A DNA stretch of 64,000 nt from Chenopodium formosanum (taxonomy: Eukaryota > Streptophyta > Magnoliopsida > Caryophyllales > Amaranthaceae): contig CM044877.1 of the NCBI GenBank assembly GCA_024500155.1, positions 29,387,001 through 29,451,000 on the forward strand. The letters run 5' to 3'. The first letter of the stretch is position 1. The number at the start of each line of letters is the position of its first letter. Positions 34,048 to 46,110 of this stretch are shown piece by piece. A program made the position numbers and the translations under genes. The notes beneath the pieces were generated by a model. That model saw only the letters and a list, made by a program, of their open reading frames with translations, had not been told where the DNA came from and made no database searches.

Positions 34048-36560
34048 GACTGAGTTTGGAGAAACGCAAGTTTCAAAAACGAAAGTCAAAGTATCGATAG
34101 GGACGGAGAATGATTCAGAATGTTCTGCGATCCTAAATCACTCTTGTAATGCCGAAACCTGCAAAACTAGCGTTAGATAAACAGATAAAAGAGTTAAGAA
34201 ATGCATATCTTGCACCGTCGAGCACACGTCTCTGAAAGTAACCGATTTGCTGTCGCACCGTTGTTTTGATGACCTCCTGCAAGCTAGAGAATGCCATCCC
34301 GCTTAAAAACCGTTACACTTGTAATTGCTTCCAAATTAGAAGATTGCTTCGCCTGAAACGATCCTCCTCCGCATTGATAATATTCCACATCCAAGGGAAT
34401 ACCATCGAAGATTACTTCTCTTGAAAGAATCCTCAGTTGTTTGTGACAACTCTCCACAATCTAGGGAACGCCAACTTGCTGTTTTGATGTTCACTCGTCT
34501 CTGAACAAAGAGCTTCTTTTTATTATGTTCAATTTCCGCTGTGATAGTCTTCGAAAAGATCACTGCTTTTTAATCCTTAATGCTGCCATGCCAGTACGTC
34601 GGCGCTTTGTTGCTTGTGAACCAGTATGTCGGAAATCCTCTTTTATTTGGGAATTTTAGCCAACACAACTCTTGTATGATGTATGACAATCCGATTTAGG
34701 GAAAGTTGTCAATGCCACGTAACAATCCATCCTTGGAAATGTTGCCACAATGAAGCGACAATCCGTATCTCGGAAAATTTGCTAAAATCCAATTTTTAGA
34801 AAAGTTGCCAATGCTTCGTAACAATCTTTCATAAGAACTTTGCTACGATCGACAATCCACATCTTGGAATATAACTCTTGAAAGCAATCCACCTTGGATA
34901 TTTGCCAACGCTATGCGACAATCCTTTTAGGAAAATATTGCCACAATTGACAATCCGCGTCTTGGAACATTTGCAAAACAGAGTCGACTGACAATCCACT
35001 TCGGGAAATTTTGCCACTTACTGAAATGAATGACAATCCACGTTGAGGAACTTTGCCGAAATTTATGATGAATAGCGTCTTGCAACAATCCTTTGGGAAA
35101 TTCTGCCATAGGGAAATGGGTGTATGACAATCCAATCTCGGAAAACTTGCCAAAGATCTATGAATGTATGACAATCCGAACTTAGAAAAACTTGCCAAAC
35201 AAAGAAGGAGCACGACAATCCACGTTTGGAAACCTTGCCAGAGATGACAATCCAATCTTGGAAAAATTATCGTTTGAAGAAGGTGCACGACAATCCATTT
35301 TTGGAAATATTGTTAGTTGGGGATGACAATCCAATTTTGGAAAAATTGTCGTTTAAATGCTTGCTTTTAAACCGATTGTAATAAGCCAGTGTTTTAGGCA
35401 CTTAAGCTAAGTGAGACGATTTTTTGTCAGGTCAATCACTTACTACGATTGTAATCGAGCCGACTACTAATCATGTCAAATTGCTTATAGGGGCTAATTG
35501 CTCCATGAGGTCGAAATCACCTTTCTGAGAGGCTTCGAGCTCTGTCGTTGCTGAGATATTTCTGGCGCTAAGAATTGGAGTAGGATCTTCCCTATGCTGC
35601 TGCACCTGTATTTATTTTAGACTATAGAACTTTGCCAATCTTTTTAATTATCTTAGGGTTGACCTAAGGTTTAATGTTGCTTGACTCATTGATTTGACAC
35701 GACTCAAGGTATAAACTTGACTCGATCTGATCGACTGACTCGAGGTTGACTCGACTCAAAGTGAAATGACATGTGTGACTCAAATCAAAGTGATATGACA
35801 TGACATGACTCAATGTCTACATGACTTGTGTGTGCATTGTAATGTGATCGTGCGACTCAAAAATGCCAAAAAAGCAAAAGTTTTCCATCATTTTTGTGGA
35901 GGTTACCGACTTTCTCCCGAAAAAGAAAGACGTGAAAAGGAATCGAAGTGTTTGAAGGTGCATGTTGAATGAGCTTAGTCAAATGTTGTGCAATGATTAA
36001 TTCATCCTAGGCTTTCTCAATTGTTGACTCCACGATGAAAGTATTTTGGTAACTTAGGCACAGAGGCTAAGCACTTTGTACTTTGTGATGCATTGATGAG
36101 TGATGTTGATATGACAAGGCATGCTTCAATATTGTGTTAAGATTTCATGACAAAGGGTTTCTAAGGGAAGTATATTTGGTCATGTATCTGTTATGTGTGT
36201 GAAAGTGACACTAAAGTTAGGCTGCAAAGGCTAAGTGTGTGGAAAAATATTATTATTAGAAGAGTTAAAAAATGGTGACTTTTAGGCAAGGTAAGTTATT
36301 GATGCAGGGGTCAAGCCCCCAAGTCTAGCTCTAAGTGAATAGGGATGAGCATTGGAGATCCCTTGATATGATCCTGGTGCAAGTGAATGTGAATATAAAT
36401 GCATGTTTATTACGGTCGCACCTCGACGTGAGGTTGCCTACGTATCCGTTAGGAATCAGGCCAAACGTAGCTCTAGCCGAACCTCGCACAAGTGTGTATA
36501 CCTCAAAAAGGTCTTTTTAAGGGTTGTAACGTGGTTAGGCTAAAGGTTATAGAAGAAGGA
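34048..36560 (-). other. Tat-1 3' internal region, inverted copy
   Basis: On the minus strand this matches the 3' region at 49275-50200 in pieces: 34048-34560 against 49560-50180, and 35385-35475 against 49290-49400. A repeat array (34680-35350) is inserted or expanded in this copy. Near 36430-36455 it carries GGATACGTAGGCAACC on the minus strand, the box found just after pol in the plus-strand half. No coding sequence is seen between 35500 and 36560. Confidence 0.7.
34680..35350. repeat. Irregular repeat array, GACAATCC unit
   Basis: About 18 copies of a degenerate unit (GACAATCCACNTTGGAAANTTGCC, 27-33 bp) separated by variable 0-25 bp. The plus-strand Tat-1 half lacks it at the corresponding place. 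Confidence 0.85.
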
Positions 36561-37336
36561 GATAAAGGCTTAAGACCCTCTATAAGCCCCCAAGGTGTGC
36601 AACCTTGCTTTTGAATCTTTGTATTTTTATACTTGAATTTCTACTCTTTTTTAGCTCTTTTTTTTTTCTTTAGCATTTATTTCATTTTAATAAGTGTGGG
36701 CAATCCCGATAATGCGGTCTATCACTTACTTAGCATTCATGTTTCTCAGGCACGGTACCGAGCTCGATAAGAGACGCAATCTGAGATGTGTTCATATCGA
36801 AGATATTTTCATATCAAAGACATTGGAACACTTGCCCTTTTGTACACTTTTATTTATTTTTTTGCTATTTTTGCTATTTTAATCTTTTGAATTACTCAAG
36901 CTCTTTGTTTAGAATTGCATAAGTTACACACCATCCCACCCCAAGGTTAGGTAGATGTAGGTTGAAAAAAGAAAGGTTTATCGTTAGACGAGGCTAAAAG
37001 TGGTTTATGAAGAAAGGATTGTAAATTTGAAGGGTGAAAGGTAATATGATATGGCTACAAGGGGTACCTCAAATCATTAGTATACCTTGTGCTTAATTCG
37101 ACATGGATTTTTTTTTTTTTGATGCAATATAATGAAATGATCATATATAAGGAAATAAATGCTCATTTTATTAAAAAGGGGAAAAGGAAAAAACTATAAA
37201 ATTAATCTAAAGGAAAAGAAAATGTGCCTATGCTAGACTTATAGGGGAAAGGAAAAAAATGAAAAAGAAATAGAAAAAAAGGTCATGAAATCTTGTCATT
37301 GAAGCTCGCCTCTATCTTGTGTTGTTTGCTCCGACA
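36561..37336. other. Non-coding tract beside the inverted gag
   Basis: An A- and T-rich stretch (long T runs near 36660 and 37110). No frame or repeat is recognisable. Confidence 0.4.
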
Positions 37337-38182
37337 TCATCCAGTCTTCTGGCTAGCTAGAGGCAATGGGATCTTATTTGCCTCTATGAGATCTTGAATG
37401 AGGCTTTGAAACCTATAGCATATATCAGTAGTATGACCGCGCCCTCGATGGTACTTGCAATAGGAGTTTGGATTCCATCTCGAAGATCGATTTTCTGGTG
37501 TTGGATCCTCAGTAGGGCCAATAGGTTTGATTAATCCTCGATCATAGAGACGATCGAAAGCAGCATCGTAGGTCATTCCAATAGGTGTGAACTCTCGCCT
37601 GGGTTTCCTTTTAGATCCTTGATTGTCCATGGCTAAGACACCATTACGTTCAAAGGTACTAACATTATTACTATAGTGGGTGTTTTCAGAAGAAGAAGGA
37701 TTGTTGTTCTTCTTTCCTTTCCAGCCACCGTGGTTAATATTGTTGGTAGCTTTTTGCTTTGCGAGGTCGTCTTCGATTTCAATTCCGATGTCATAAACGG
37801 CCTTGAAAGTATTCAAGTTGTGTTGATATTTTAAGTGCTTTGAATACTTTTCTTGGAGATTCTTGATAAACATCCTCACAGACTCCTTTTCGGTGGAGAC
37901 CTCAATCATCTTGGCGAAAGTTTCCTTCCATTTATTAAAAAAAGAAGTAAAGCCTTCATTCTCTTTTTGTCTTAGCATTTCAAGTTGTCTATGGTCGGTT
38001 TCAACTTGGATAATGCACTTGTACCTATCAACGAAAGCGTTCAATATCGATTCCCAGGTAGAGGTTTTCTCCTTGTCAAGGGAGAAGAACCATTGTTGGC
38101 AAACGGTTTCAAGAGATAGTGGGAACAGAGAGGGGGTCACACTATAGAAAACTGTTTCAAATTCAAGGATTTGGTTCAAAAA
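37337..38182 (-). CDS. Tat-type gag, N-terminus cut
   Basis: An open frame of about 280 codons on the minus strand, opposite to the adjoining pol. It holds a retrotransposon-gag domain (QQWFFSLDKEKTSTWESIL near residues 29-47, then QLEMLRQKENEGFTSFFNKW near 64-83). A basic, asparagine- and serine-rich linker follows. Near the end is a CCHC-like knuckle, CKYHRGRGHTTDIC, the form usual in Tat/Ogre gag. Gag packages the element RNA. There is no ATG at the left edge: the frame runs on to about 38190, where plus-strand pol sequence begins, so the true N-terminus is lost. It has no internal stop, unlike the pol next to it. Followed by the 3' region and an LTR without pol, this half resembles a gag-only (TR-GAG type) non-autonomous element. 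Confidence 0.8.
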   Translation of the reverse strand, partial: FLNQILEFETVFYSVTPSLFPLSLETVCQQWFFSLDKEKTSTWESILNAFVDRYKCIIQVETDHRQLEMLRQKENEGFTSFFNKWKETFAKMIEVSTEKESVRMFIKNLQEKYSKHLKYQHNLNTFKAVYDIGIEIEDDLAKQKATNNINHGGWKGKKNNNPSSSENTHYSNNVSTFERNGVLAMDNQGSKRKPRREFTPIGMTYDAAFDRLYDRGLIKPIGPTEDPTPENRSSRWNPNSYCKYHRGRGHTTDICYRFQSLIQDLIEANKIPLPLASQKTG

Positions 38183-38190
38183 ATGATTGA

Positions 38191-41100
38191 TTAAAAGAAA
38201 CTAGTCCAAGTTCCACAAGAAGACGATGCAACTATTAATGGAGTTTGGGACAGTGATGAAGAAGATGTCTACTTAAAAGATATAATGGGATCTCCACCCT
38301 CTGTGTCATACGCCATGGATGATTTTTGGGTTGAAGAAGACTCATCGATAGACATCCTCACATGATCCGGGAGAATGCAACCTTCGTTCCAACACAACCT
38401 ATGCCAACCACATAACAAGTTCCCTTACCTATCATTGAAGAAAGATGATATTGTTAAGCAGTTTAAGAAGACAAAAGTTGAGATGAACGTATGGAAACTT
38501 TTGGCAACATCTCGAGAACATAGGTTGGCTGTAATGAATGTCTTGGACAAAATTAGGATAGATTCTAACACTACTCTTGAGGGATTAGCCAACTTCCTCA
38601 CAAGTGATCTTCCTAGTCCAATTAATTTGATCACCTTTTCTGACAAGGATTTACCCCTGGAAGGTGACAAACACTACAAGGCATTAAACCTCACGGTAGT
38701 TTGCAAGAGGATGAATGTTCCTATGTCTCTTGTAGAAAATGGATCGGCCATCAACGTATGTCCACTTAGAACTGCGAGGATGCTAGGGATAAGGGACAAA
38801 GATTTAACTCCGTCTACACAAGGAATAAGGGCCTATGACAACACTCGTCGTCAAGCTCTTGGAAAAATTACCCTGAATGTAACGGCAGGAGCAATAGAAG
38901 ATGCTACTACTTTCCATGTAGTTGACATTAAAGCTTTGTTCAATTTGTTGTTGGGACGCCCTTGGCTTCATGACCTAAAGGTCGTCCCTTCATCTCTCCA
39001 CCAACAAGTAAAAGCTATATTTGGGGGAATTCCTATCACCATAATGCTTCGCCTATGAGGATCAAGTCCATAGAGAATCCATTCATTAATGTGGAGCAGG
39101 ACGAGGATGATGAAGACTTATCGGGCTTTAACGAAGAAGTCTCCTTAATCCAGGAGGATGAAAGGACCCCTCTTTGCCATGACCCCCATTCCAACATGAT
39201 TGTAAATGTCATGCTGAAGAAACAAGGACATTTTCCTGGAATGACCCTAGGAAAGAAGAAAGGAATGGCAAAATCGCTGGAGTCACCTGGCCTCCCTAAG
39301 TTAGACACTTTCAGACTTGGTTTCGAACCAACTCGGAAAGATCTCAAGCGAGCCCAGGAAAAGTCAAAAGCACGTAGGGACGCTTGCATTCAAAAGAGAG
39401 CAATCCTAATGGATCGCTACCCTCTCACACTTAATGGTCAATTTATAAAAGAAGGAGAGGACTATCCATGCCATGAATTTCCCGAGCCATTTGTGGTAAA
39501 CGGCATAAGACAACCGGGATTTGAGATTTTCTTGTATTGCTACTTCACTGATGAAATCCCAACTCCTGTCCACAAGGAGAAAGCACCCCCATGCTTTGAC
39601 TTTAACGTCATGGGATTACTGTTTGGGAGACAAAAGAATGAGCCAACTTATAAAGAGGATAACCCCTCGCTAATTCAAACAGTCCTACAAAGCGAAAGCT
39701 TCGACCCCTGGAAGTTAATCACTCTGGTTGAAGGATCACTACAAGGGTGGAGCTAGACTATAAAGGTGACTACTCCAAGTGGAAAGAAGATATCCATCAC
39801 GACAGGGCAAGGACCAATGTTTGAAGAGTCGTCTAAGTCAGAGTCTCTCCCCCTAGAGTCTTCTAACTCTTTAGTAGTAGCACCTTTCCCTCTTATTTCT
39901 TCTCCTAGAATAGTTAGAAATCAAGTCCCTGAGGACATATCACTCTTTGATGTAATGATCTCAGAGTATAATAATATTTCTCCTTCTCCTTACTTCTCGT
40001 GTTCTTCTCTAACCCAAGATAACGAGCATTGCTTAACTAACAATGAAAAAGTCAAAGAAATTATTAAAGCAATGGAAACACTCGAAAAGAAAACATCGGT
40101 AATTGAAGAAACTGAAACAGTTGATATCTCAAACGATTCAACCCATAAAAGAGATGTTAAAATCGGATTAACACTAAATAAACAAGAAAGAACCGATTTA
40201 ATTAACTTACTTAAAGAATTTATCGACGTATTTGCTTGGTCATACGAAGATATGCCAGGCATTAATAGAGAAATAGCTCAACACACTATACCACTAATTC
40301 AAGGAATGAAACCCGTAAAACAAAAGTTACGTCGAATGAAACCCGACATAGCTCTTAAAATAAAAGAAGAAGTTCAAAAACAAATAACTGCAGGTTTCTT
40401 CAAGGTATCCAAATACCCCAAATGGGTCGCCAACGTCGTCCCAGTACCGAAGAAAGACGGAAGGGTAAGAATGTGTGTCGACTATCGAGATCTAAATAAG
40501 GCAAGTCCAAAGGACGACTTCCCTTTGCCACACATCGATATTCTGGTAGATAACACGGCAAATTACGCGCTACTCTTGTTCATGGATGGGTATGCAGGTT
40601 ACAACCAGATTCTCATGGCAGAAGAAGACATGGAGAAAACAACCTTTATAACACCATGGGGCACTTAATGCAACACGGTAATTCCATTCGGGTTGAAAAA
40701 CGCGGGTGCTACTTACCAACGTGCAGCAAGTGCCTTACTCCATGACATGATGCATAAAGAAGTCGAAGTATATGTCAACAACATAATTGTAAAATCAAAA
40801 GACCGTCCAGGCCATCAAATAGCCTTAAGGAAATTTTTCGAAAGGCTAAGAAAATATAATATGAGGTTGAATACAGATAAGTGTGCTTTTGGAGTCACCT
40901 CAGGCAAGCTTTTGGGTTATGTCATAAGCTCTAGAGGAATACAGATAGACCCAACCAAGATCAAAGCGATCATGTAAATGCCACCGCCCAAGACTGAGAA
41001 ACAGATTTGAGGATTTACTGGCCGGTTGCAATATATAAGTAGGTTCATATCAAAATTGACGACAATATGCGAACCAATCTTCAAAAATCTCAAGAAGAGC

Positions 41101-43389
41101 GTACCAGTAATATGGGATGACGATTGTCAAAAATCCTTTGAAAAGATCAAATCCTATCTCGCAAATCCTCCTTTATTAGCACCAGCACTTCCCGGAATAC
41201 CTCTTAGATTATATTTAACGGTTACCAAAGAGACAATGGGAGCTATGCTTGCACAAGAAGTAGAAGGCAAAGAGAATGCAATCTACTATCTAAGCAAAAA
41301 GATGCTCGAATACGAAGCACGCTATACACCACTCGAGAAGTTGTGCCTCGCCTTGGTGTGGGCCACAACCAAGTTAAGACATTACATGCTAGTGCATACC
41401 GTCTTCGTGGTCTCCCGATTAGATCCACTCAAGTATCTATTTGAGAAATCTACACTCAATGGACGCATATCGAGATGGATAGTAAATCTAGCCCACTTTG
41501 ATGTAAGGTTCACGCCACAAAAAGCTATCAAAGGATCCGTGGTGTCGGACTTCCTAGCAGATTTTTCAATAGAAGACTCGACGCCAATACAAGACAACGT
41601 ATTTCCAGACGAAGACCTAATGGTCACTAAAGATGATACTTGGACCTTATACTTCGACAAAGCCTCAAATCAAAAAGGATGTGGCGTTGGAGTATTACTA
41701 GTATCACCTAAAGAAGAGCATGCCCCAATCTCCATAAAGCTTGATTTCGACGTTACCAACAAAGCTGCTGAATATGAAGCATGCGTGGTAGGCCTTGAAA
41801 TAGCTTTGGATTTAGGAGTAAAAAAGTAAAGGATATTCGGATACTCTTCTTTGATTATCAATCAGATATCTAGAAGGTGGAAAGTACGGAGCGAAAGTCT
41901 AGCCCCTTACCAAACCTATCTGGAAACTCTTACCGATCAGTTAGAAAAGGTAGAATACACATATCTACCTAGGGAAGAAAATCAATTTGCTGATGTGTTG
42001 GCAAGATTATCCTCAATGGTTAGGATTCCCACAGAAATCGAGCAAATGCCTCTACCTATAGAAAAAAGGCACAAACCAGCGTACATCAAGGCTATAGAAG
42101 ACGACGAAATAATCCATGGTGAAGAAGAAGAGGAAGAAGAACCGTGGTACACGGACATACTCAATTATGTCACCAAAGGAGAATACCCTCCTCATATTGA
42201 CAAAAGAGAAAAACGAGTATTAAGGCTTTTGGCTTCCCAATATGTACTCATAGACAACGAATTATATAAAAGGGTACCTAAGGGTCGAGCTCTCTTATGT
42301 ATAGGAAAAAAGGATGCACAAAGAGCAATGAGAATAGTCCACGAAGGAATCTGTGGAACTCATATAAATGGCAAAATGTTAGTCTAGAAAATAATGCGAG
42401 AAGGATATTATTGGACTACAATGAATAGGGATTGCCATCAATACGTAAAAAGATGCACTAAGTGCCAAATTTATGCCAATTTACAACATGTTCCTCCATC
42501 CTTGCTCTACACCTACACATCGCCATGACTATTCTCTACATAGGAAATTGACATCATCGGCAAAATCACTCCTCCAGGAACAGGAGGCCACGAATATATC
42601 TTAGTGGCAATCGATTACTTCACAAAGTGGGTCGAAGCGCAATCATACGCTAAACTCACTGCAAACCATGTAGCACTCTTTATCGAGAGATATATTATTT
42701 GTCGATACGGAATCCCACATTAAATGATAAGTGATAATGGGACTCACTTTCAAGCCGAATGTGAAGAATTTCTACAAAAATACGGCATTCAACATCATCA
42801 TTCTTCCCCTTACAGACCTCAAGCAAATGGAGCAGTTGAGGCAGCTAATAAAAACCTAAAAACTATCATTGAGAAAACGACGGAAAATTATAAGGATTGG
42901 CCTGAAAAACTTCACTTCGCATTGTGGGGTTACCGCATGTCAATTCGCACATCAACAGGAAATACGCCATTTTCTTTGGTATATGGAATGGATGCCGTAC
43001 AACCTGTCGAACTAGAGATTCCATCTCTACGCATTGCGTTAGAGAGTAAACTCGATGAAGTTGAATGGACTAGGGCAAGATATGAGGAATTAATTTTACT
43101 CCATGAGAAACGACTAGAAGCTCTACATCACACTCAGTGTTATCAAACTCGCATGGCTAGGCATTTTAATAAGAAGATCAAGACAAAAAACATCAAAGTA
43201 GGAGACTTGGTGTTAAAAGAACTAAGGAAAAATGTTTTAGATCCAAGGGGAAAATTTAGACCTAATTGGTCTGGACCCTTCATTGTCAAAACAATCCTAT
43301 CAGGAGGTGCAGCAAAACTAACTGATATGGATGGCAATGAGTTCTCGAACATGACAAATCTTGACCAACTTAAGAAATACTACTCATAA
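38191..43389 (+). pseudogene. Tat/Ogre-type pol (protease, RT, two RNase H, integrase)
   Basis: A near-complete Tat-lineage polyprotein. Protease: VENGSAINVCPL (near 38731) and LLLGRPWLH (near 38947). A linker follows at 39055-39750. RT: PVPKKDGRVRMCVDYRDLNK (40441-40500), FMDGYAGYNQI (near 40580) and YVNN at 40771-40782, where active enzymes have YVDD. RNase H: 41140-41560. A second, archaeal-type RNase H typical of Tat/Ogre: YFDKASNQKGCGVGVLL near 41652-41700. Integrase: RCTKCQIYANLQH, SDNGTHF near 42730 and YRPQANGAVEAANK near 42810. The C-terminus ends at 43389. In-frame stops at about 39754, 40666, 40975, 41008, 41827, 42385, 42527, 42540 and 42721 inactivate it. Gag is absent on this strand. 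Confidence 0.92.
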
Positions 43390-43660
43390 TTACTTGAGTA
43401 GGATACTCAAGAGAGTTACGTTTGGTCTGATTCCTTAAGAAAGGATACGTAGGCAACCCTTTACGGGTGCGGCCACTTTATTTTTTTGACATCCCCATGT
43501 CCTAGAATTCGGCAGAAGATCGGCGAAATATCGGCGTCGCAAAGAAAACTCTGGTGCCAGACAACGGCCATCAGCGCCAGCCGATGGTATTGGCGCCTGG
43601 CGCCAGACTTCCCTGGCAGGTGCCAACTGCAAATAAGCGGCGCCAATTTGCAGATAAATT
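43390..43660 (+). other. Post-pol box and GGCGCC cluster
   Basis: Directly after the pol stop, GGATACGTAGGCAACCC (43442-43458) repeats, inverted, near 36440 and, diverged, near 58140 in Tat-2. It is followed by GGCGCC palindromes (43555-43640) and AT-rich sequence to the antisense gene. The function is unknown; a 3' processing or promoter role is possible. Confidence 0.5.
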
Positions 43661-43907
43661 TTGGGCAAATTTTGGTGTTTTTCGGAAAATTTTCAACTTC
43701 CGTACTCGAAGATTTTCTGGAAAATTAATTTTTTTTCGGTTTTCATTGCTTTAATAAAAAATTTAAAGTAAAAAATTTAATTAAAAGCTGAAATTTCATT
43801 AATAAAATAAGGTTACATTATTGATGGAATTTTAATAAAGCTGAAATAAATGAACTTTAAATGAAAAATATAAGCTAAGTCTAATAATTTGAAATTCAGC
43901 AATGCTC

Positions 43908-45421
43908 CTAATCTTTCTTTTCTTTCCTAGCCCTTTTCCAATTATTGTCTGCTTCCTCCTCCTCATCCATAACTTTAGCTAGTAGGCATCCTTTAGAGGA
44001 CCTACATTCAATCTTAGTGTAGATGGTCTCCCGTTCAGCTAGTACTCCATGTTTCTTTTCCACCCAAGCTTTTTTCTCTGTGGTGTCAGCTTTCCTTTTT
44101 CCTTTATCTTTGGTAGCACTTTTCTTCCTAGGCATTGCAGGTTGAATTCAACTCTTGCACCTAAGCGTTCCTTGGCAGGAATCACCCTGTCACCTAGACG
44201 ACTCTTTACATCAGTTTTACCCTGATCTGTCTTCGAATCCATCGAAGGTATCTTCAGCAACCACTTCTTAACATCATTGGGCAAGGAAGGAGGAACCTTT
44301 TGGGTTATTACTTCCCATAAAGGTCTAGCACTCCAGTAAGCATCAAATTTGTTTACTTCTTGAGAAACAGGGTACTCATAGGGAGGACAAAGATCCCCGG
44401 AAGGAATATTCTGAAGCAAGTCGTATTATCTGTTTACCCTGCAGGGGTAATAATAAGTCATACGAGACAAACTTGGAAGACGGCAGAAAGGTTGCTTGTT
44501 GACACCAACCATCCTTTCTATTTTCCACCATGGGACGACCCACTTGATAGCAAAATTGCGAGATTCGACGACCTTTCTCCACCCATGGCGCCCAATTTTA
44601 GGGAAGCGTTTCTTCCTCCTCACGAAGCAATTGGGAGTATACTCCTCAATATTGTCTGGAGGGCTAATTAATGCTAGCCTTTCCATTAGCCACATCTGTA
44701 AAAAATTGCAATGCAAATAAATTATTATTACAATACAAAAATATATTTTTGATTTCTATAATTAAAAATATTATTTTTCTACCTGTGATAATATTGGAGG
44801 GTCGCGAAAAGGTGCTTTTGGTTTCCTTTTCAATTCATCGAGACTAATCATGGTCTCTCCAACTATCAATGGCATTAGATTTCTCCCTGATTCAATTTGT
44901 TCTAGAACGGTGGTTATAATTGATTGGCCTTCATTATTTTTACCACTACTAAGAAAAAATTGATTAAGCATGCAAAATAAGAAAGCCCTTCTACTATATA
45001 TATGAAAAGATTCAGAAAGAGGTTTATCAAAATAATGGCGTGCAAATTCTTTCAAATTAACTACGTTTCCATCTACTATTTTTCATTAATCCCTTTCTTT
45101 TAAATTAAAGAAGCGCTCAAAATCTTTATAAAAAAATGCATCTACTCTAGGGATTACTATGAGGTCTATTGCAGGGAAGCCTAAAATAGCACCAAATTCA
45201 TCCAGCAAAGGGTTAATCTCATCATACCTTATTCTAAAGCGATAAGTATCAACATTCCAAAATTCTAGAGCGGTATGAATGAAATCTAGGTCAAGATCTA
45301 CATCTTTGATGCCATAAATTCCCCCCAAGTGAAACAAATCTAATTCTTTTCTGTCTCTAGCATTAAGAGATCGACGCCATTCATGAGTGTATTGGGTGAA
45401 AGTTTTGGTGACTAGAGATAT
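43908..45421 (-). pseudogene. Antisense accessory gene A of Tat-1 (two exons)
   Basis: An antisense gene between pol and the 3' LTR, a position known for Tat-lineage additional ORFs. Exon 1 runs from about 45421 (an ATA where the start codon should be) to 44783. Exon 2 runs from 44695 (MWLMERLALI) to 43908. The 87-bp intron between them has GT-AG ends and phase 0. Exon 1 contains FIHTALEFWNVDTYRFRIRYDEI and a GAILGFPA stretch, which recall a plant transposon-associated domain (DUF7745, from memory). The end is lysine-rich (ATKDKGKRKADTTEKK), as if nuclear. Breaks: TAA TGA near 45085, a stop near 44426 and a frame change near 44130. A TATAAATAG at 45493-45501 lies about 75 bp before the start. 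The biochemical function is not known. Confidence 0.65.
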
Positions 45422-45482
45422 GGTATTATTTTCCTAAGGAAAAGAATTATTTTATTTGCTTGAATTATGAGAAGAATTGGCT

Positions 45483-45665
45483 GGGCAGGGGGCTATTTAT
45501 ACACAACTTGCGAGCAGTTTTAATCAGGATGAAATACGGAATCAGCGCCAATTGGCGTCAGACTCCGTAATTGGCGCCAGCCGCCAGCGCTTGCCGCGAC
45601 ACGCCAAGTGTAGCGCCTGGCGCTACACCCAATCACGTGACACCAGCTGGCGCCAACCTGCCACG
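45483..45665 (-). promoter_or_regulatory. Candidate promoter of antisense gene A
   Basis: Minus-strand TATAAATAG (45493-45501) is preceded by a GC cluster with GGCGCCAG, TAGCGCCTGGCGCTA and GCTGGCGCCAAC palindromes (45544-45660). The same motif type and order precede the TATA box in both LTRs of this element. The promoter role is inferred. Confidence 0.55.
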
Positions 45666-45699
45666 TCGTCCGCGTTTTCTTAAATTGCGTTTTTACCTT

Positions 45700-46110
45700 A
45701 AACTCGAGTCGACTAATGACTTTACGGCTCCGATTATCTGTTCTAAACAGCTTTTTTTATCCTTTTTTAATTAATTAAAATAGCTACTATATTAATTATA
45801 TTATTCTTTTTTGGATTTTATTTATATTAATTTCCATGTTTTTTATACACCCGACATTTTATTTGATTTTTCCTTTTTTCATTTTTCTTTTTGGGGGATA
45901 GAGTCTGATACCCTCCATCAATAATAAAAGTGACGGAATTTTTGCGCAAAATTGTTTGTCACACTTTTCTTGCACAAACAAACATGCACATAAAAAAAAT
46001 AATATCAAACATAAATAAATGCATAATAAGTATATACAAAATATATCTAAAAATAGTGAGTCTAAGGCAAAGTTCTATACAAAGTCAAAATAAAAAATCA
46101 CAGGAACAAA
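45700..46110. other. Spacer between the two antisense genes
   Basis: An AT-rich stretch holding the 3' side of the PMD-like gene and the upstream side of gene A. I see nothing else in it. Confidence 0.4.

Noticed and set aside
34680..35350. CRISPR-like direct repeats
   Set aside because: Repeats are degenerate and unevenly spaced, without unique spacers, and lie in a eukaryotic retrotransposon.
38191..43389. Integrated plant pararetrovirus
   Set aside because: Integrase follows RNase H, an archaeal-type RNase H is present, and LTRs with polypurine tracts flank the region; no movement protein is seen.
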